A stretch of 9,099 bases of DNA from JAQIBY01 sp964418565 (GCA_964418565.1 CAYQMB010000112.1:1-9099); one strand, 5' to 3'. Shown: positions 1-7,301, counted from the first letter of the stretch. Program-made: numbers and translations. The notes: generated by a model from the letters alone, not told the origin.

Positions 1-21
1 TAGGTCGCCGCCTTTTTTTTT

Positions 22-54
22 AAGCCTTGCGCTAACGCGTAAGGCTTTTTTTTT
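22..54 (+). terminator. Rho-independent terminator of an upstream plus-strand gene
   Basis: An 11-bp stem pairs 22-32 (AAGCCTTGCGC) with 37-47 (GCGTAAGGCTT), with one G-U pair and a TAAC loop. A run of nine T at 46-54 follows. The T-tract lies on the plus-strand 3' side only; on the minus strand the stem would be followed by A, so it ends forward transcription. The gene it serves lies left of the window; a TAG at 1-3 could be its stop, but nothing confirms that. Confidence 0.85.
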
Positions 55-65
55 GCCTTATCTGA

Positions 66-275
66 AATCAAACCATTCATTCATCCCTCCAATTTCGCAC
101 AGCAGGCAGCAGCCTTCGCATCAGCAACCTGTACGCTCAGCCGGTTTATACACAAACCTTTACCGAATCCGGTACACAAACAGTGCAGATTACCGGCCTC
201 ACGCAAGGCCAGTACACCCTTTACTACTTAGAAAATGATGTGGTAATCAGCAGTGTGAATGTGATTATGGAGTAA
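66..275 (+). pseudogene. Start-less C-terminal fragment resembling a type IX secretion sorting domain
   Basis: The frame ending at the TAA at 273-275 is open from just after a TGA at 63-65 and has no plausible ATG, GTG or TTG start near its beginning. Its translation includes LRISNLYAQPVYTQTF, then VQITGLTQGQYTLYYLEND and a final SSVNVIME. The pattern L-I-NL--QPV, then V-I-GL--G-Y-L, then a short terminal strand, is typical of the beta-sandwich sorting domain (type A) that targets Bacteroidota proteins to the T9SS. Stops at 21, 33 and 63 in the same frame, and the terminator at 22-54, separate it from any upstream coding sequence. It is most likely the 3' stub of a degraded or truncated secreted-protein gene. 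A frameshift joining it to the frame open across 2-238 is possible but less attractive, because that frame runs through the terminator. The family call rests on pattern only. Confidence 0.5.
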
Positions 276-300
276 AAACTCAAACACCAAGTCAGAAAAA

Positions 301-335
301 CGCCCGGAATAATTTTCATTGTTCCGGGCGGTTTT
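301..335. terminator. Bidirectional terminator between converging units
   Basis: A 13-bp stem pairs 301-313 with 318-330 (CGCCCGGAA against TTCCGGGCG at its base, then four further pairs including one U-G) around a TTTC loop. The plus strand continues GTTTTA. The minus strand reads TTTTT from 300 to 296 after the stem. It therefore ends the minus-strand operon whose last stop is at 339, and can also stop forward transcription reading through the remnant at 66-275. Confidence 0.88.
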
Positions 336-338
336 ATA

Positions 339-1577
339 TTAGCGTTTTTCCAGCCTGTAAAGCTTGTCTGAGCGACGGATGGTCTGTTTCAGTTTGAAAG
401 AAACACGGCTGCCTTTTGGGGCTGTTCTGACGATTTCATCATCCACACGCATTTCTGAAATTTCATGCTCAATTACGCCTGTGGTTGGCCCGGTGATGAG
501 AATTTTATCACCTCTGTGCAGTTCACCTGCTTCCAGCAGAAAATCAGCCACCCCGATTTTATCAAAATAATTCATGCCTTTGCCCAGGTAGCGTTTTTTG
601 GTGGTGGCCTTGTTGCCATAATTGTCAGCCCATTCACCGAGTTTTTGCCCCAGGTAATAACCGTCCCAGAATCCACGGTTGAAAACGGATTTCAGCCGTT
701 CGTTCCACATTTTCAGCTTTGTGGGTCCAAAACTGCCGTCTGCCACTGCATGTATGGCTTCATCGTAGGCCTGTACCACGGTTTTTACGTATTCAGCCGA
801 TCGGGCACGTCCTTCAATTTTAAGAACCGTAACACCCGCATCCAGAATTTTATCCAGAAAGTCGATGGTTTTTAAATCTTTTGGTGACATGATGTACTCA
901 TTGTCCACCTCCAGCTCATACCCGCTTTCCTTGTCTTTTACCTGGTAGGCTCTGCGACAGGTCTGATAACAGGCTCCCCGATTGGCAGATTTGTTAAACT
1001 CGTGCAGGCTCAGGTAGCATTTTCCTGAAATGGCCATACACAGCGCGCCGTGGATAAATATTTCTATCCCGACAAGTTTACCACCGGGTCCGGTAATTTG
1101 TTGCTCACGTATGTTAGTGGTAATCTGTTTTACCTGCTCCAGGTTTAGTTCCCGGGCAGTAACCATTACATCGCAATATTCTGAAAAATGCTTTACAGCT
1201 TCCGAATTGGAGATGTTAAGCTGGGTGCTGGCATGCACTTCCATACCGGTTTCATGGCAATAGTTAATCACAGCCATATCCGAGGCAATGATGGCAGAAA
1301 TGCCTTCTGCTTTGGCTGCATCCACAACACTGTGCATCTCAGCAATTTCCTCATCGTAAATCACGGTATTTACTGTCAGATACGATTCTACGTCATGTTC
1401 CCGGCAAATGCCGGTGATTTTTCGCAAATCATCCAGATCAAAGTTATTGGAAGAGCGGGAGCGCATATTCAATTGGCCGACACCAAAATACACTGAGTCT
1501 GCACCTCCCTGAATGGCAGCCATCAGGCATTCGTAAGAACCCACTGGTGCCATAAGGTTTATATCACTACGCTTCAT
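339..1577 (-). CDS. U32-family Fe-S protein (peptidase U32, YegQ/TrhP-like)
   Basis: The 412-residue protein has the U32 layout: an N-terminal barrel-like region starting NLMAPVGSYECLMAAIQGGA (residues 7-26), the U32 signature EIFIHGALCMAISGKC (172-187), then MSPKDL (230-235), KIEGR (253-257) and a small C-terminal beta domain (about 325-412). Four cysteines, C180, C187, C203 and C207, are spaced C-X6-C-X15-C-X3-C. Such cysteine sets bind a 4Fe-4S cluster in characterised U32 proteins (UbiU/UbiV). Despite the historical peptidase/collagenase name, the closest layout is E. coli YegQ (TrhP), which takes part in hydroxylation of U34 in tRNA, and members such as RlhA modify 23S rRNA. A role in RNA hydroxylation is therefore inferred rather than proteolysis; the substrate is not known here. 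Its ATG overlaps the lon stop (TAATG, 1575-1579), suggesting translational coupling as the last gene of the operon, and the terminator at 301-330 follows. It is slightly shorter than YegQ and looks intact. Confidence 0.93.
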   Translation of the reverse strand: MKRSDINLMAPVGSYECLMAAIQGGADSVYFGVGQLNMRSRSSNNFDLDDLRKITGICREHDVESYLTVNTVIYDEEIAEMHSVVDAAKAEGISAIIASDMAVINYCHETGMEVHASTQLNISNSEAVKHFSEYCDVMVTARELNLEQVKQITTNIREQQITGPGGKLVGIEIFIHGALCMAISGKCYLSLHEFNKSANRGACYQTCRRAYQVKDKESGYELEVDNEYIMSPKDLKTIDFLDKILDAGVTVLKIEGRARSAEYVKTVVQAYDEAIHAVADGSFGPTKLKMWNERLKSVFNRGFWDGYYLGQKLGEWADNYGNKATTKKRYLGKGMNYFDKIGVADFLLEAGELHRGDKILITGPTTGVIEHEISEMRVDDEIVRTAPKGSRVSFKLKQTIRRSDKLYRLEKR

Positions 1578-4069
1578 TACCGGCTGTTTTTAAAGTCTGT
1601 GGTGGTGTTATCCGGGCAGGAAATATCCCTGGCGTCTTTTACTTTCTCTTTGAGCAGAGCAAAGTCCAGCACATCCAGAATGGTATCCACGTAATGAAAT
1701 TTCAGCCCTTTTTTATACATGTCTTTTATTTCAAGCACATCTTTCTCATTTCTGCCTGAAAGCAGGATGTTGGTAATGCCAATGCGTTTGGCTGCCAGTA
1801 TTTTTTCTTTAATCCCTCCTACCGGCATCACGCGTCCTCTCAGTGTAATTTCACCGGTCATGGCTGTATTCTTTCTAACCTTTCGCTGGGTAAAAGCTGA
1901 CGCCATGGATACTGCCATAGTAATCCCTGCCGACGGGCCGTCTTTTGGTATCGCACCTTCGGGAACATGCAGGTGCACATTCCAGTGATCAAACAGTTTT
2001 GGGTTGATATCGAGCACTTCAGAATGTGCCTTTATGTATTCCAGTGCAATGGTTGCTGATTCTTTCATCACATCACCCAGATTTCCGGTGATGGTTAATT
2101 TACCATTGCCCCGTGAAAGGCTGGTTTCAATGTAGAGAATCTCACCTCCCACTGCAGTCCATGCAAGTCCTGTAACAACTCCGGCAAGTTCATTTCCTTC
2201 GTAATTTTCTTTGATAAATTTGGGATACCCGAGAATATCTTTTACCTGTTTAAGGTCAACTTTATCGCTTACTTTTTCATCCAGAGCTATTTTTCGCGCT
2301 ATACGCCGGATAACTTTTGCAAGTTGTTTCTCCAGACCCCTCACACCGGATTCTTTTGTAAACCCTTCAATGATGTGCATCAGGGCTTTATCGCTAAATT
2401 CAAGCTGACCTTCTTTCAATCCATGGCTTTTCAGTTGTCTGGGGATAAGATGACGTTTGGCAATTTCCTTTTTCTCTTCCGGGATATAACCGCTGATGTA
2501 AATGATTTCCATGCGATCGCGTAAAGCAGGATTGATGGTTGCCACCGTGTTTGATGTTGCAATAAACATGGTGTGTGACAAATCGTAATCCACTTCAAGG
2601 AAATTATCATGAAACTGGGCGTTTTGCTCGGGGTCGAGTACTTCCAGCAAAGCAGATGAAGGATCACCGCGGAAATCATTGCCTACTTTATCAATTTCAT
2701 CCAGAATAAAAACGGGGTTTGACGAGCCGGCCTTTTTCAGGTTCTGGATGATACGGCCCGGCATTGCACCGATATACGTTTTCCGGTGACCACGGATTTC
2801 TGACTCATCCCGCAGTCCGCCAAGAGACATGCGAACGTATTTACGTCCGAGCGAACGGGCCACACTTTTTCCCAGGCTTGTTTTTCCAACACCGGGAGGA
2901 CCAACCAGGCACAAAATGGGAGCTTTCATATCCCCTTTGAGTTTTAGCACGGAAAGGTGTTCCAGAATACGGTCTTTTACTTTATCAAGGCCGTAGTGAT
3001 CTTCATTCAGTACTTTTTCGGCAAATTTCAGATCGAATTTATCCTCGGTAAACTCATTGAAAGGGATATCAAGCATGGTCTGCAGGTAATTGAGCTGAAC
3101 GGAATATTCACCTGCGGCCGGGTTCATAAACTGCAGTTTATTGGCTTCTTTTTCAAAATGTTTTGCAATTTCCTTGCTCCACTTTTTCTTCTTTGCTTTT
3201 TCTTTGAGCGATTTTAGCTCTTTTTCCATCGGACTGCCGCCCAGCTCGTCCTGAATGGTTTTCATCTGTTGCTGCAGCATAAATTCCTTTTGCTGCTGCG
3301 AAATTTCTTTTCGGGCTTTTTGCTCAATATCATTTTTGATGCGCAGGTGTTCAATCTGTTTGCTTAATATTTCAAGCAATTTTGTTCCCCGTTCTTTTAT
3401 ATCATCAATTTCCAGCAGGTCCTGTTTTTCACGCGGTGGCACATCGCTGTTGGAGCAGATGAAATTAATCAGGAATGTGTACCGTTGTATGTTCTGGATG
3501 GCAAATGAGACTTCGTGCGGAATGGACTTGTTTAATTTGACAATCTGCAGTGATACATCCTTGAGCGATGAGACCAAAGCCACAAATTCACTGTCCTGCT
3601 CAAAGGGTTTAAGCTCCGGCAATGCTCTGGTTTCAGCTACAAAATACGGGTCATTTTTCAGATAACTCAGCACTTCGAAGCGTCGCAATCCCTGAATTAT
3701 GACGGATACTGTACCATCAGGCATTTCAATAATTTTCAGTATTTTGGCGAGTGTGCCGGTAGCAAACAAATCTTCCTCACCGGGTTCATCCACTTCCGGA
3801 TCTTTTTGGGCAACACAACCCAAAAGGCGTGAATTGTTGTTGACATCATCTATCAGTTGTTTGGATTTTTTTCTGCCAACTGTCAGGGGCATCACAACAC
3901 CGGGAAAAAGTACTGTATTGCGCAATGGTAAAACAGGTAACTGCTCCGGAATTTCTTCATTCATCAAAGACTCTTCATCATCGTTGGCAACAATGGGAAT
4001 TACATCAGCGTTATCCTGGCCCTGCAATCCCAAAAATTCTTCATATTCCGATTTGTTTTTATATCCCAT
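1577..4069 (-). CDS. lon: ATP-dependent protease Lon (LonA type)
   Basis: Lon is a cytoplasmic homohexameric AAA+ serine protease that removes misfolded and short-lived regulatory proteins. The 830-residue product shows every LonA part: an acidic N-terminal extension (about 1-42), the LON substrate-binding domain from LPVLPLRNTVLFPGVVMPL (44-62) to about 245, and a charged coiled-coil linker (about 245-310). The AAA+ module follows with Walker A GPPGVGKTS (390-398), Walker B VFILDEID (453-460), sensor-1 ATSN (504-507) and RDR (517-519). The C-terminal protease domain has the catalytic dyad S713 (in KDGPSAG) and K754 (in PVGGIKEK). The polar tail after about 812 is longer than in E. coli Lon (784 residues). 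The start ATG fits the family and has no Shine-Dalgarno, as usual in Bacteroidota. It lies 91 bases downstream of the GlmU-like gene with no clear terminator between, so co-transcription is likely; the AT-rich stretch at 4091-4104 could add a promoter, but there is no TAnnTTTG. It overlaps the U32 gene by one base. Confidence 0.98.
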   Translation of the reverse strand: MGYKNKSEYEEFLGLQGQDNADVIPIVANDDEESLMNEEIPEQLPVLPLRNTVLFPGVVMPLTVGRKKSKQLIDDVNNNSRLLGCVAQKDPEVDEPGEEDLFATGTLAKILKIIEMPDGTVSVIIQGLRRFEVLSYLKNDPYFVAETRALPELKPFEQDSEFVALVSSLKDVSLQIVKLNKSIPHEVSFAIQNIQRYTFLINFICSNSDVPPREKQDLLEIDDIKERGTKLLEILSKQIEHLRIKNDIEQKARKEISQQQKEFMLQQQMKTIQDELGGSPMEKELKSLKEKAKKKKWSKEIAKHFEKEANKLQFMNPAAGEYSVQLNYLQTMLDIPFNEFTEDKFDLKFAEKVLNEDHYGLDKVKDRILEHLSVLKLKGDMKAPILCLVGPPGVGKTSLGKSVARSLGRKYVRMSLGGLRDESEIRGHRKTYIGAMPGRIIQNLKKAGSSNPVFILDEIDKVGNDFRGDPSSALLEVLDPEQNAQFHDNFLEVDYDLSHTMFIATSNTVATINPALRDRMEIIYISGYIPEEKKEIAKRHLIPRQLKSHGLKEGQLEFSDKALMHIIEGFTKESGVRGLEKQLAKVIRRIARKIALDEKVSDKVDLKQVKDILGYPKFIKENYEGNELAGVVTGLAWTAVGGEILYIETSLSRGNGKLTITGNLGDVMKESATIALEYIKAHSEVLDINPKLFDHWNVHLHVPEGAIPKDGPSAGITMAVSMASAFTQRKVRKNTAMTGEITLRGRVMPVGGIKEKILAAKRIGITNILLSGRNEKDVLEIKDMYKKGLKFHYVDTILDVLDFALLKEKVKDARDISCPDNTTTDFKNSR

Positions 4070-4160
4070 GTTTTTTGTAATGTTTTCAGATTATATAATT
4101 ATAACACGCTAATCAGCTTTATGTTTGCGTGCGGGCATTGCATGCCCTGCAAGATAAGGC

Positions 4161-5339
4161 CTAAAATTTGCGGTATGTTTGTGTTTTTGTGTAGACGTAT
4201 TCCAGTATTTTTTTATCCGTATCCGTGAGCTTTTTTTGCCGACGTTGCAAAACTACATCGGCTACCTGAAACGCTTTCACTTGCTTATATTCGGTATATC
4301 CGTTGGCACCGCCCCAGGAAAATGAGGGCACAAAATTGCGTGGAAATCCCTGGCCAAAGAGGTTGCAACTCACACCCACAACCGTACCGGTATTAAACAT
4401 CATGTTGATGCCGCATTTGGAATGATCGCCCATGATGAGCCCGCAAAACTGCAATCCGGTTTTTACAAAGCGTTGCTGATGGTATTCCCACATTTTCACT
4501 TCGGCGTAATTGTTTTTAAGATTGGAGTTGTTGGAGTCTGCACCAATGTTGCACCACTCCCCTATTACAGCGTTTCCAAGAAAACCATCGTGGGCTTTAC
4601 TGGAGAACGACTGAAAGATAACATTGTTGAGCTCCCCTCCTGCCTTCACCCAGGGACCCAGAACTGTCGGGCCGTACACTTTGGCACCCATTTTCAGAAC
4701 GGCATGCTCCTGCATGGCAAACGGGCCTCGGATTGAGCAGGATTCCATTATCTCCGCATCGTTTCCGATGTATATGGGACCATTTGCCGTGTTTAATACA
4801 GATGCTTCAACCGAGGCTCCGGGTTCAACAAATACGGGGTTTTCACCCAGAACTGTATTGGTCTTGCTCAGTGGCTGAGACCGACGATCTTTAGTCAGCA
4901 GCTCAAAATCGAGTTTAATCATGCTTCCTGCATGGGTAAACATATCCCAGGCGTGATGCAAAATAAGCACTTCACCCTCATACTCTTCCCCTGATTCTGC
5001 TGTTTGCATGCATGTTGTCAGCTCGTTTTCAGGACAGATGGCAGCAATGACTTCTCCGTTTTTTGTCAACCTGCCGTTTTTCAGGTTTCTGATGCGCTCA
5101 ACAAGAGCCTTATCCGGCAAAACCGCAGCATTGATTACCAGATTGTTTTTTTCGGATTTCAGTGGCCATTTTTCGCTCAGGTAATCTTCGGTTAATACAG
5201 AACATTGCTGATCAAGCAAGCGTTCCCATCGTTCTTTGCTTGTCAGAATACCTGTACGCAAATCCGCAACCGGACGTGTCCAGCTCAATGGCTTAAATTG
5301 TGCATGTTTGCCTGCATCGGCAAGTATGATGTTGAACAT
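4161..5339 (-). CDS. GlmU-like sugar nucleotidyltransferase with left-handed beta-helix (Bacteroidota type)
   Basis: From the ATG at 5339 this gives 392 residues starting MFNIILADAGKHAQFKPLSW. The N-terminal part carries PLSWTRPVADLRTGIL (17-32) and SKERWERL, the hallmark of the Bacteroidota 'alternative GlmU' family annotated as putative UDP-GlcNAc diphosphorylase/GlcN-1-P acetyltransferase. The C-terminal half (about 162-342) is a left-handed beta-helix built from hexapeptide-like turns, such as GPIYIGNDAEIMES, LGPWVKAGGELNN, GNAVIGEWCNIGAD and GDHSKCGINMMFNTGTVVG. The N-terminal part lacks the usual LAAGxGTRM nucleotidyltransferase motif, so which half-reactions it performs is open; a role in UDP-GlcNAc or related sugar-nucleotide supply for the envelope is inferred. 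The frame stays open up to 5393, but a -7 promoter element at 5364-5371 sits inside that extension and homologues as I know them begin near MxIIL, so 5339 is chosen; the ATG at 5351 is the alternative. It probably heads the operon with lon and U32. Confidence 0.87.
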   Translation of the reverse strand: MFNIILADAGKHAQFKPLSWTRPVADLRTGILTSKERWERLLDQQCSVLTEDYLSEKWPLKSEKNNLVINAAVLPDKALVERIRNLKNGRLTKNGEVIAAICPENELTTCMQTAESGEEYEGEVLILHHAWDMFTHAGSMIKLDFELLTKDRRSQPLSKTNTVLGENPVFVEPGASVEASVLNTANGPIYIGNDAEIMESCSIRGPFAMQEHAVLKMGAKVYGPTVLGPWVKAGGELNNVIFQSFSSKAHDGFLGNAVIGEWCNIGADSNNSNLKNNYAEVKMWEYHQQRFVKTGLQFCGLIMGDHSKCGINMMFNTGTVVGVSCNLFGQGFPRNFVPSFSWGGANGYTEYKQVKAFQVADVVLQRRQKKLTDTDKKILEYVYTKTQTYRKF

Positions 5340-5363
5340 AAGACGTAACATTTGTTGAACTTT

Positions 5364-5371
5364 CAAAGGTA
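5364..5371 (-). promoter_or_regulatory. Probable -7 promoter element of the GlmU-like/lon operon
   Basis: The minus strand reads TACCTTTG, an exact match to the Bacteroidota -7 consensus TAnnTTTG. It lies about 25 bases upstream of the chosen ATG at 5339, which would give a leader of about 18 bases. No TTG/TTTG is seen at the expected -33 position. A six-fixed-base motif occurs by chance several times in a window this size, so the call depends on its placement and strand. Confidence 0.5.
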
Positions 5372-5429
5372 ATGAAAACCTGTCTGAAGTCATGAGATAA
5401 GCGGCTGTTTTATGATTTGGGATGCGGAT

Positions 5430-5690
5430 TCACCGGCAGATGCGTTTCATGTGTTGTATCTGCCTTGCCGGAAGCACCCCTGCAGCCAGGTCAGGATAAA
5501 AGAGACACCCAGGTGCCACGCTGCTCCCGCGCCAGGACGCAGGTGGAAAGCCTGCCGCAGGTGATGCCATGGTAATGCTGGCAAAGCAGAGCGACCAGGG
5601 GAAGCTCCTGCTTTGCCTTGCATTTACCGGCAGAACCAAGGCAGCTTGTAGCCGGAGGCCGTTCAGCCGGTAGGCTGAGGCGCCCTGAAT
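5430..5690. other. GC-rich, highly structured intergenic island (possible dispersed repeat or structured RNA)
   Basis: This stretch between the GlmU-like gene and the rpmE2 terminator is visibly richer in G+C than its flanks and contains several nested inverted repeats. GGCAGAT at 5435-5441 pairs with ATCTGCC at 5458-5464. GGTAATGC (5571-5578) pairs with GCATTTACC (5620-5628, one bulge), enclosing a second stem of GGCAAAGCAG (5580-5589) with CTGCTTTGCC (5608-5617), which continues as AGC/GCT beyond one bulged C around an 11-nt loop. TCAGCC (5663-5668) pairs with GGCTGA (5673-5678) across GGTA. A minus-strand reading frame (5430-5738) runs through it but starts beside the terminator hairpin, resembles no protein family I know and looks like translated repeat. 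I recognise no riboswitch, tmRNA, SRP RNA, RNase P or 6S hallmark. A dispersed repeat or unassigned structured RNA is inferred. Confidence 0.45.
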
Positions 5691-5700
5691 ATCATCAAAC

Positions 5701-5731
5701 AAAAAACTCCCGCTGCAAAAGCAACAGGAGT
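5701..5731 (-). terminator. Rho-independent terminator downstream of rpmE2
   Basis: On the minus strand ACTCCTGTTGC (5731-5721) pairs with GCAGCGGGAGT (5716-5706) through 11 positions including two G-U pairs, with a TTTT loop. A T-tract (5705-5701) follows directly, continuing as GTTTG. It lies 25 bases after the rpmE2 stop and should end its transcript cleanly. Confidence 0.9.
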
Positions 5732-5756
5732 CCTTCATCTGTATATAAGATACGAT

Positions 5757-6023
5757 TTATTTTTGTTCTTTTTTGTCGTAATGCTTTTTGTAACGGTTGC
5801 GGAATTTGTCCACACGTCCTGCGGTATCGACAAGTTTCACCTTACCGGTGTAAAATGGGTGCGATGTATCTGAAATTTCAAGTTTGCAAAGGGGATATTC
5901 TTTGCCATCAATTTCGATTTTTTCTTTTGTGTTTACAGTTGATTTGGTGATAAAAACCTCCTCGTTGGACATATCTTTGAATGCCACCATTCTGTAATTA
6001 TCCGGATGTATTCCTTTTTTCAT
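5757..6023 (-). CDS. rpmE2: 50S ribosomal protein L31, type B
   Basis: The 88-residue product is a component of the large ribosomal subunit, where L31 contributes to bridges with the small subunit. It begins MKKGIHPDNYRMVAFKDMS and carries the L31 signature HPFYT (55-59), nine residues, then GRVDK (69-73). The N-terminal CxxC zinc-binding cysteines of type A L31 are absent; the only cysteine is C46. That makes it the zinc-independent type B form (YkgM/RpmE2-like) which, at this length with a lysine-rich tail, is usual in Bacteroidota. The ATG is preceded by a well-spaced -33/-7 promoter (6060-6090) giving a leader of roughly 30 bases, and a strong terminator follows at 5701-5731, so it is probably transcribed alone, with possible read-through from the GNAT-like gene 105 bases upstream. 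In some bacteria type B L31 is repressed by zinc; I see no Zur-like operator here, though I could not search for one properly. Confidence 0.96.
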   Translation of the reverse strand: MKKGIHPDNYRMVAFKDMSNEEVFITKSTVNTKEKIEIDGKEYPLCKLEISDTSHPFYTGKVKLVDTAGRVDKFRNRYKKHYDKKEQK

Positions 6024-6059
6024 TGCCTTAATCTTTTAGATTATTCAAATTCAGGGCTG

Positions 6060-6090
6060 CAAATTTAAGAATTGTCAGTAACTTAACAAA
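6060..6090 (-). promoter_or_regulatory. Bacteroidota-type promoter of rpmE2 (-33 TTTG, -7 TAAATTTG)
   Basis: The minus strand carries TTTG (6090-6087), 19 bases, then TAAATTTG (6067-6060). Both boxes match the Bacteroidota sigma-ABfr consensus (TTG/TTTG and TAnnTTTG) with the normal spacing. Transcription would start near 6053, about 30 bases before the rpmE2 ATG. This is the best promoter in the window because both elements are present. Confidence 0.78.
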
Positions 6091-6128
6091 GTTTTTTCCT
6101 GATATTTTTAAAATTTTCTGCCTTATGT

Positions 6129-7301
6129 TTAATCGTTGGTAAAGCGTTCAAATTTAGCATTTCTGTCAAACAGGTAGCGATAGGTGGTATGGATTTTTGC
6201 TCTTTCGGCGTTTTCCATTTGCTTGTAGAGTTTATTCACCGTATCGTTGTACTCGCCCACCCATGACATTTCCAGCTCTTTGATGCCGTGTTCGCGCAGG
6301 GTTTCAGCCATTTTCATAAACAAGGGCCCGATGATCCCGGTTTTCTGATATTCGGGAATCACTCCGCTGATGAGCTGACGTGCGCGTGTGAGAACTTTTG
6401 GATTGCGACGGCGACGCAGGAAGCGGATTTTATTCCACAAGGTGAGCTTACCATTGAACGGTTTTATCACCTGATTGACATCAGGAAAGGTAATGACCAT
6501 TCCAACGGGTTTGTCTTCATCGTATGCAAACCAGATGAATTTTTCGTTGATGATATCTTTTGAATCTTCGAGAATTTGCTCGATATCTTTGCGGTCGAGC
6601 GGTGTATAATCTTCATGAAAATCAGACCAGACTGTGTTGAAGATATATTCGATATCATCGATGAAGCGTTCTTTTTCTTTAAGGTCGAGGTGGCGGAACT
6701 TGTAATTTTCTTTCCGGCCAATAAATTTGGCAAATTTCACCTGTCTTTGGTTGAATGGTTTTTCCAAATCGATGTGATAGGAAAACTGGTTGTAATAATT
6801 TTTAAATCCGTAAGTTTCAAACAGATTTTTGTAATATGGTTTATGGTATTGCATGCCATATCCCTGCTGCATAAAGCCTTCGACAAGCAATCCCCAATAG
6901 ACAAAATTCTCACCAAAGGTAATGGGACCGTCCATGGCTTCCATACCCTGAGCTTCGAGCCATTCTTTTGCTTTATCAAAGAGCATGTTGGCCACATCCT
7001 GATTGTTAACGCTTTCAAAAAAGCCCACACCACCGGCGTAAGGTTTGTGTTTCATGGCTTTTTCTTTATGATAAAACGCAGCAATCCGCCCGACGGGTTG
7101 TTTTTCTTCGTCTACCACTACCCAGCGGACAGCATCACCGGCTTTAAATGCCGTATTGTGTTCGGGGTCGAAGATGGATTCGATTTCAATATCCAGGGGG
7201 CAGACCCAATGCGGATCCTCCGCATAGATATTTCGTGCGCAATCAAAAAACTGCTTTTTTTCTGCTTTATCTTTAACTTCTATCAGTTTAAATTCAGCCA
7301 T
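6129..7301 (-). CDS. GNAT-like acyltransferase with two tandem domains (YghO-like)
   Basis: The 390-residue soluble protein resembles the two-domain GNAT-fold family that includes E. coli YghO, whose substrates are not established. The N-terminal half (about 1-180) contains YAEDPHWVCPLDIEIES (26-42), VVVDEEKQPVGRIAAF (61-76), GGVGFFES (90-97) and GPITFGEN (125-132), followed by PYYKNLFETYGF (155-166). The C-terminal half (about 195-390) contains KFIWFAYDEDKPVGMVITFP (254-273), the GNAT strand pattern in which a residue-rich hairpin is followed by G-M-V. It then has a basic stretch RFLRRRRNPK (293-302), GVIPEYQKTGIIGPLF (313-328), which looks like the acyl-CoA pyrophosphate loop and following helix, and ELEMSWVGEYN (342-352). 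No signal peptide or membrane segment is seen. It starts 18 bases after the Bax-inhibitor-like gene and is probably co-transcribed with it. The fold is well supported; the acyl donor, acceptor and pathway are unknown. Confidence 0.8.
   Translation of the reverse strand: MAEFKLIEVKDKAEKKQFFDCARNIYAEDPHWVCPLDIEIESIFDPEHNTAFKAGDAVRWVVVDEEKQPVGRIAAFYHKEKAMKHKPYAGGVGFFESVNNQDVANMLFDKAKEWLEAQGMEAMDGPITFGENFVYWGLLVEGFMQQGYGMQYHKPYYKNLFETYGFKNYYNQFSYHIDLEKPFNQRQVKFAKFIGRKENYKFRHLDLKEKERFIDDIEYIFNTVWSDFHEDYTPLDRKDIEQILEDSKDIINEKFIWFAYDEDKPVGMVITFPDVNQVIKPFNGKLTLWNKIRFLRRRRNPKVLTRARQLISGVIPEYQKTGIIGPLFMKMAETLREHGIKELEMSWVGEYNDTVNKLYKQMENAERAKIHTTYRYLFDRNAKFERFTND

Noticed and set aside
53..238. Plus-strand 61-codon frame starting at TTG
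   Set aside because: It starts inside the terminator T-run with a TTG, and the alternative frame (66-275) shows a recognisable sorting-domain pattern.
4091..4104. AT-rich TATAAT-like stretch upstream of lon as a promoter
   Set aside because: There is no TAnnTTTG or -33 TTTG, and TATAAT alone means little in AT-rich Bacteroidota intergenic DNA.
4131..4150. Hairpin GGGCAT-TGC-ATGCCC between the GlmU-like gene and lon
   Set aside because: The stem is only 6 bp and no T-tract follows on the minus strand, so it is not a credible terminator; it may be chance.
4248..4255. TAGTTTTG (-7 match) on the minus strand about 180 bases upstream of lon
   Set aside because: It is inside the GlmU-like coding sequence without a -33 box; several such matches are expected by chance in a window this size.
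5430..5690. Cobalamin/TPP riboswitch, SRP RNA, RNase P RNA or 6S RNA
   Set aside because: None of the conserved boxes of these RNAs was found by reading either strand, and the position is not a 5' leader of a suitable gene.
5430..5738. Minus-strand 102-codon open frame over the GC-rich island
   Set aside because: It begins next to the rpmE2 terminator hairpin, overlaps several strong inverted repeats, has no recognisable family and reads like translated structured DNA.
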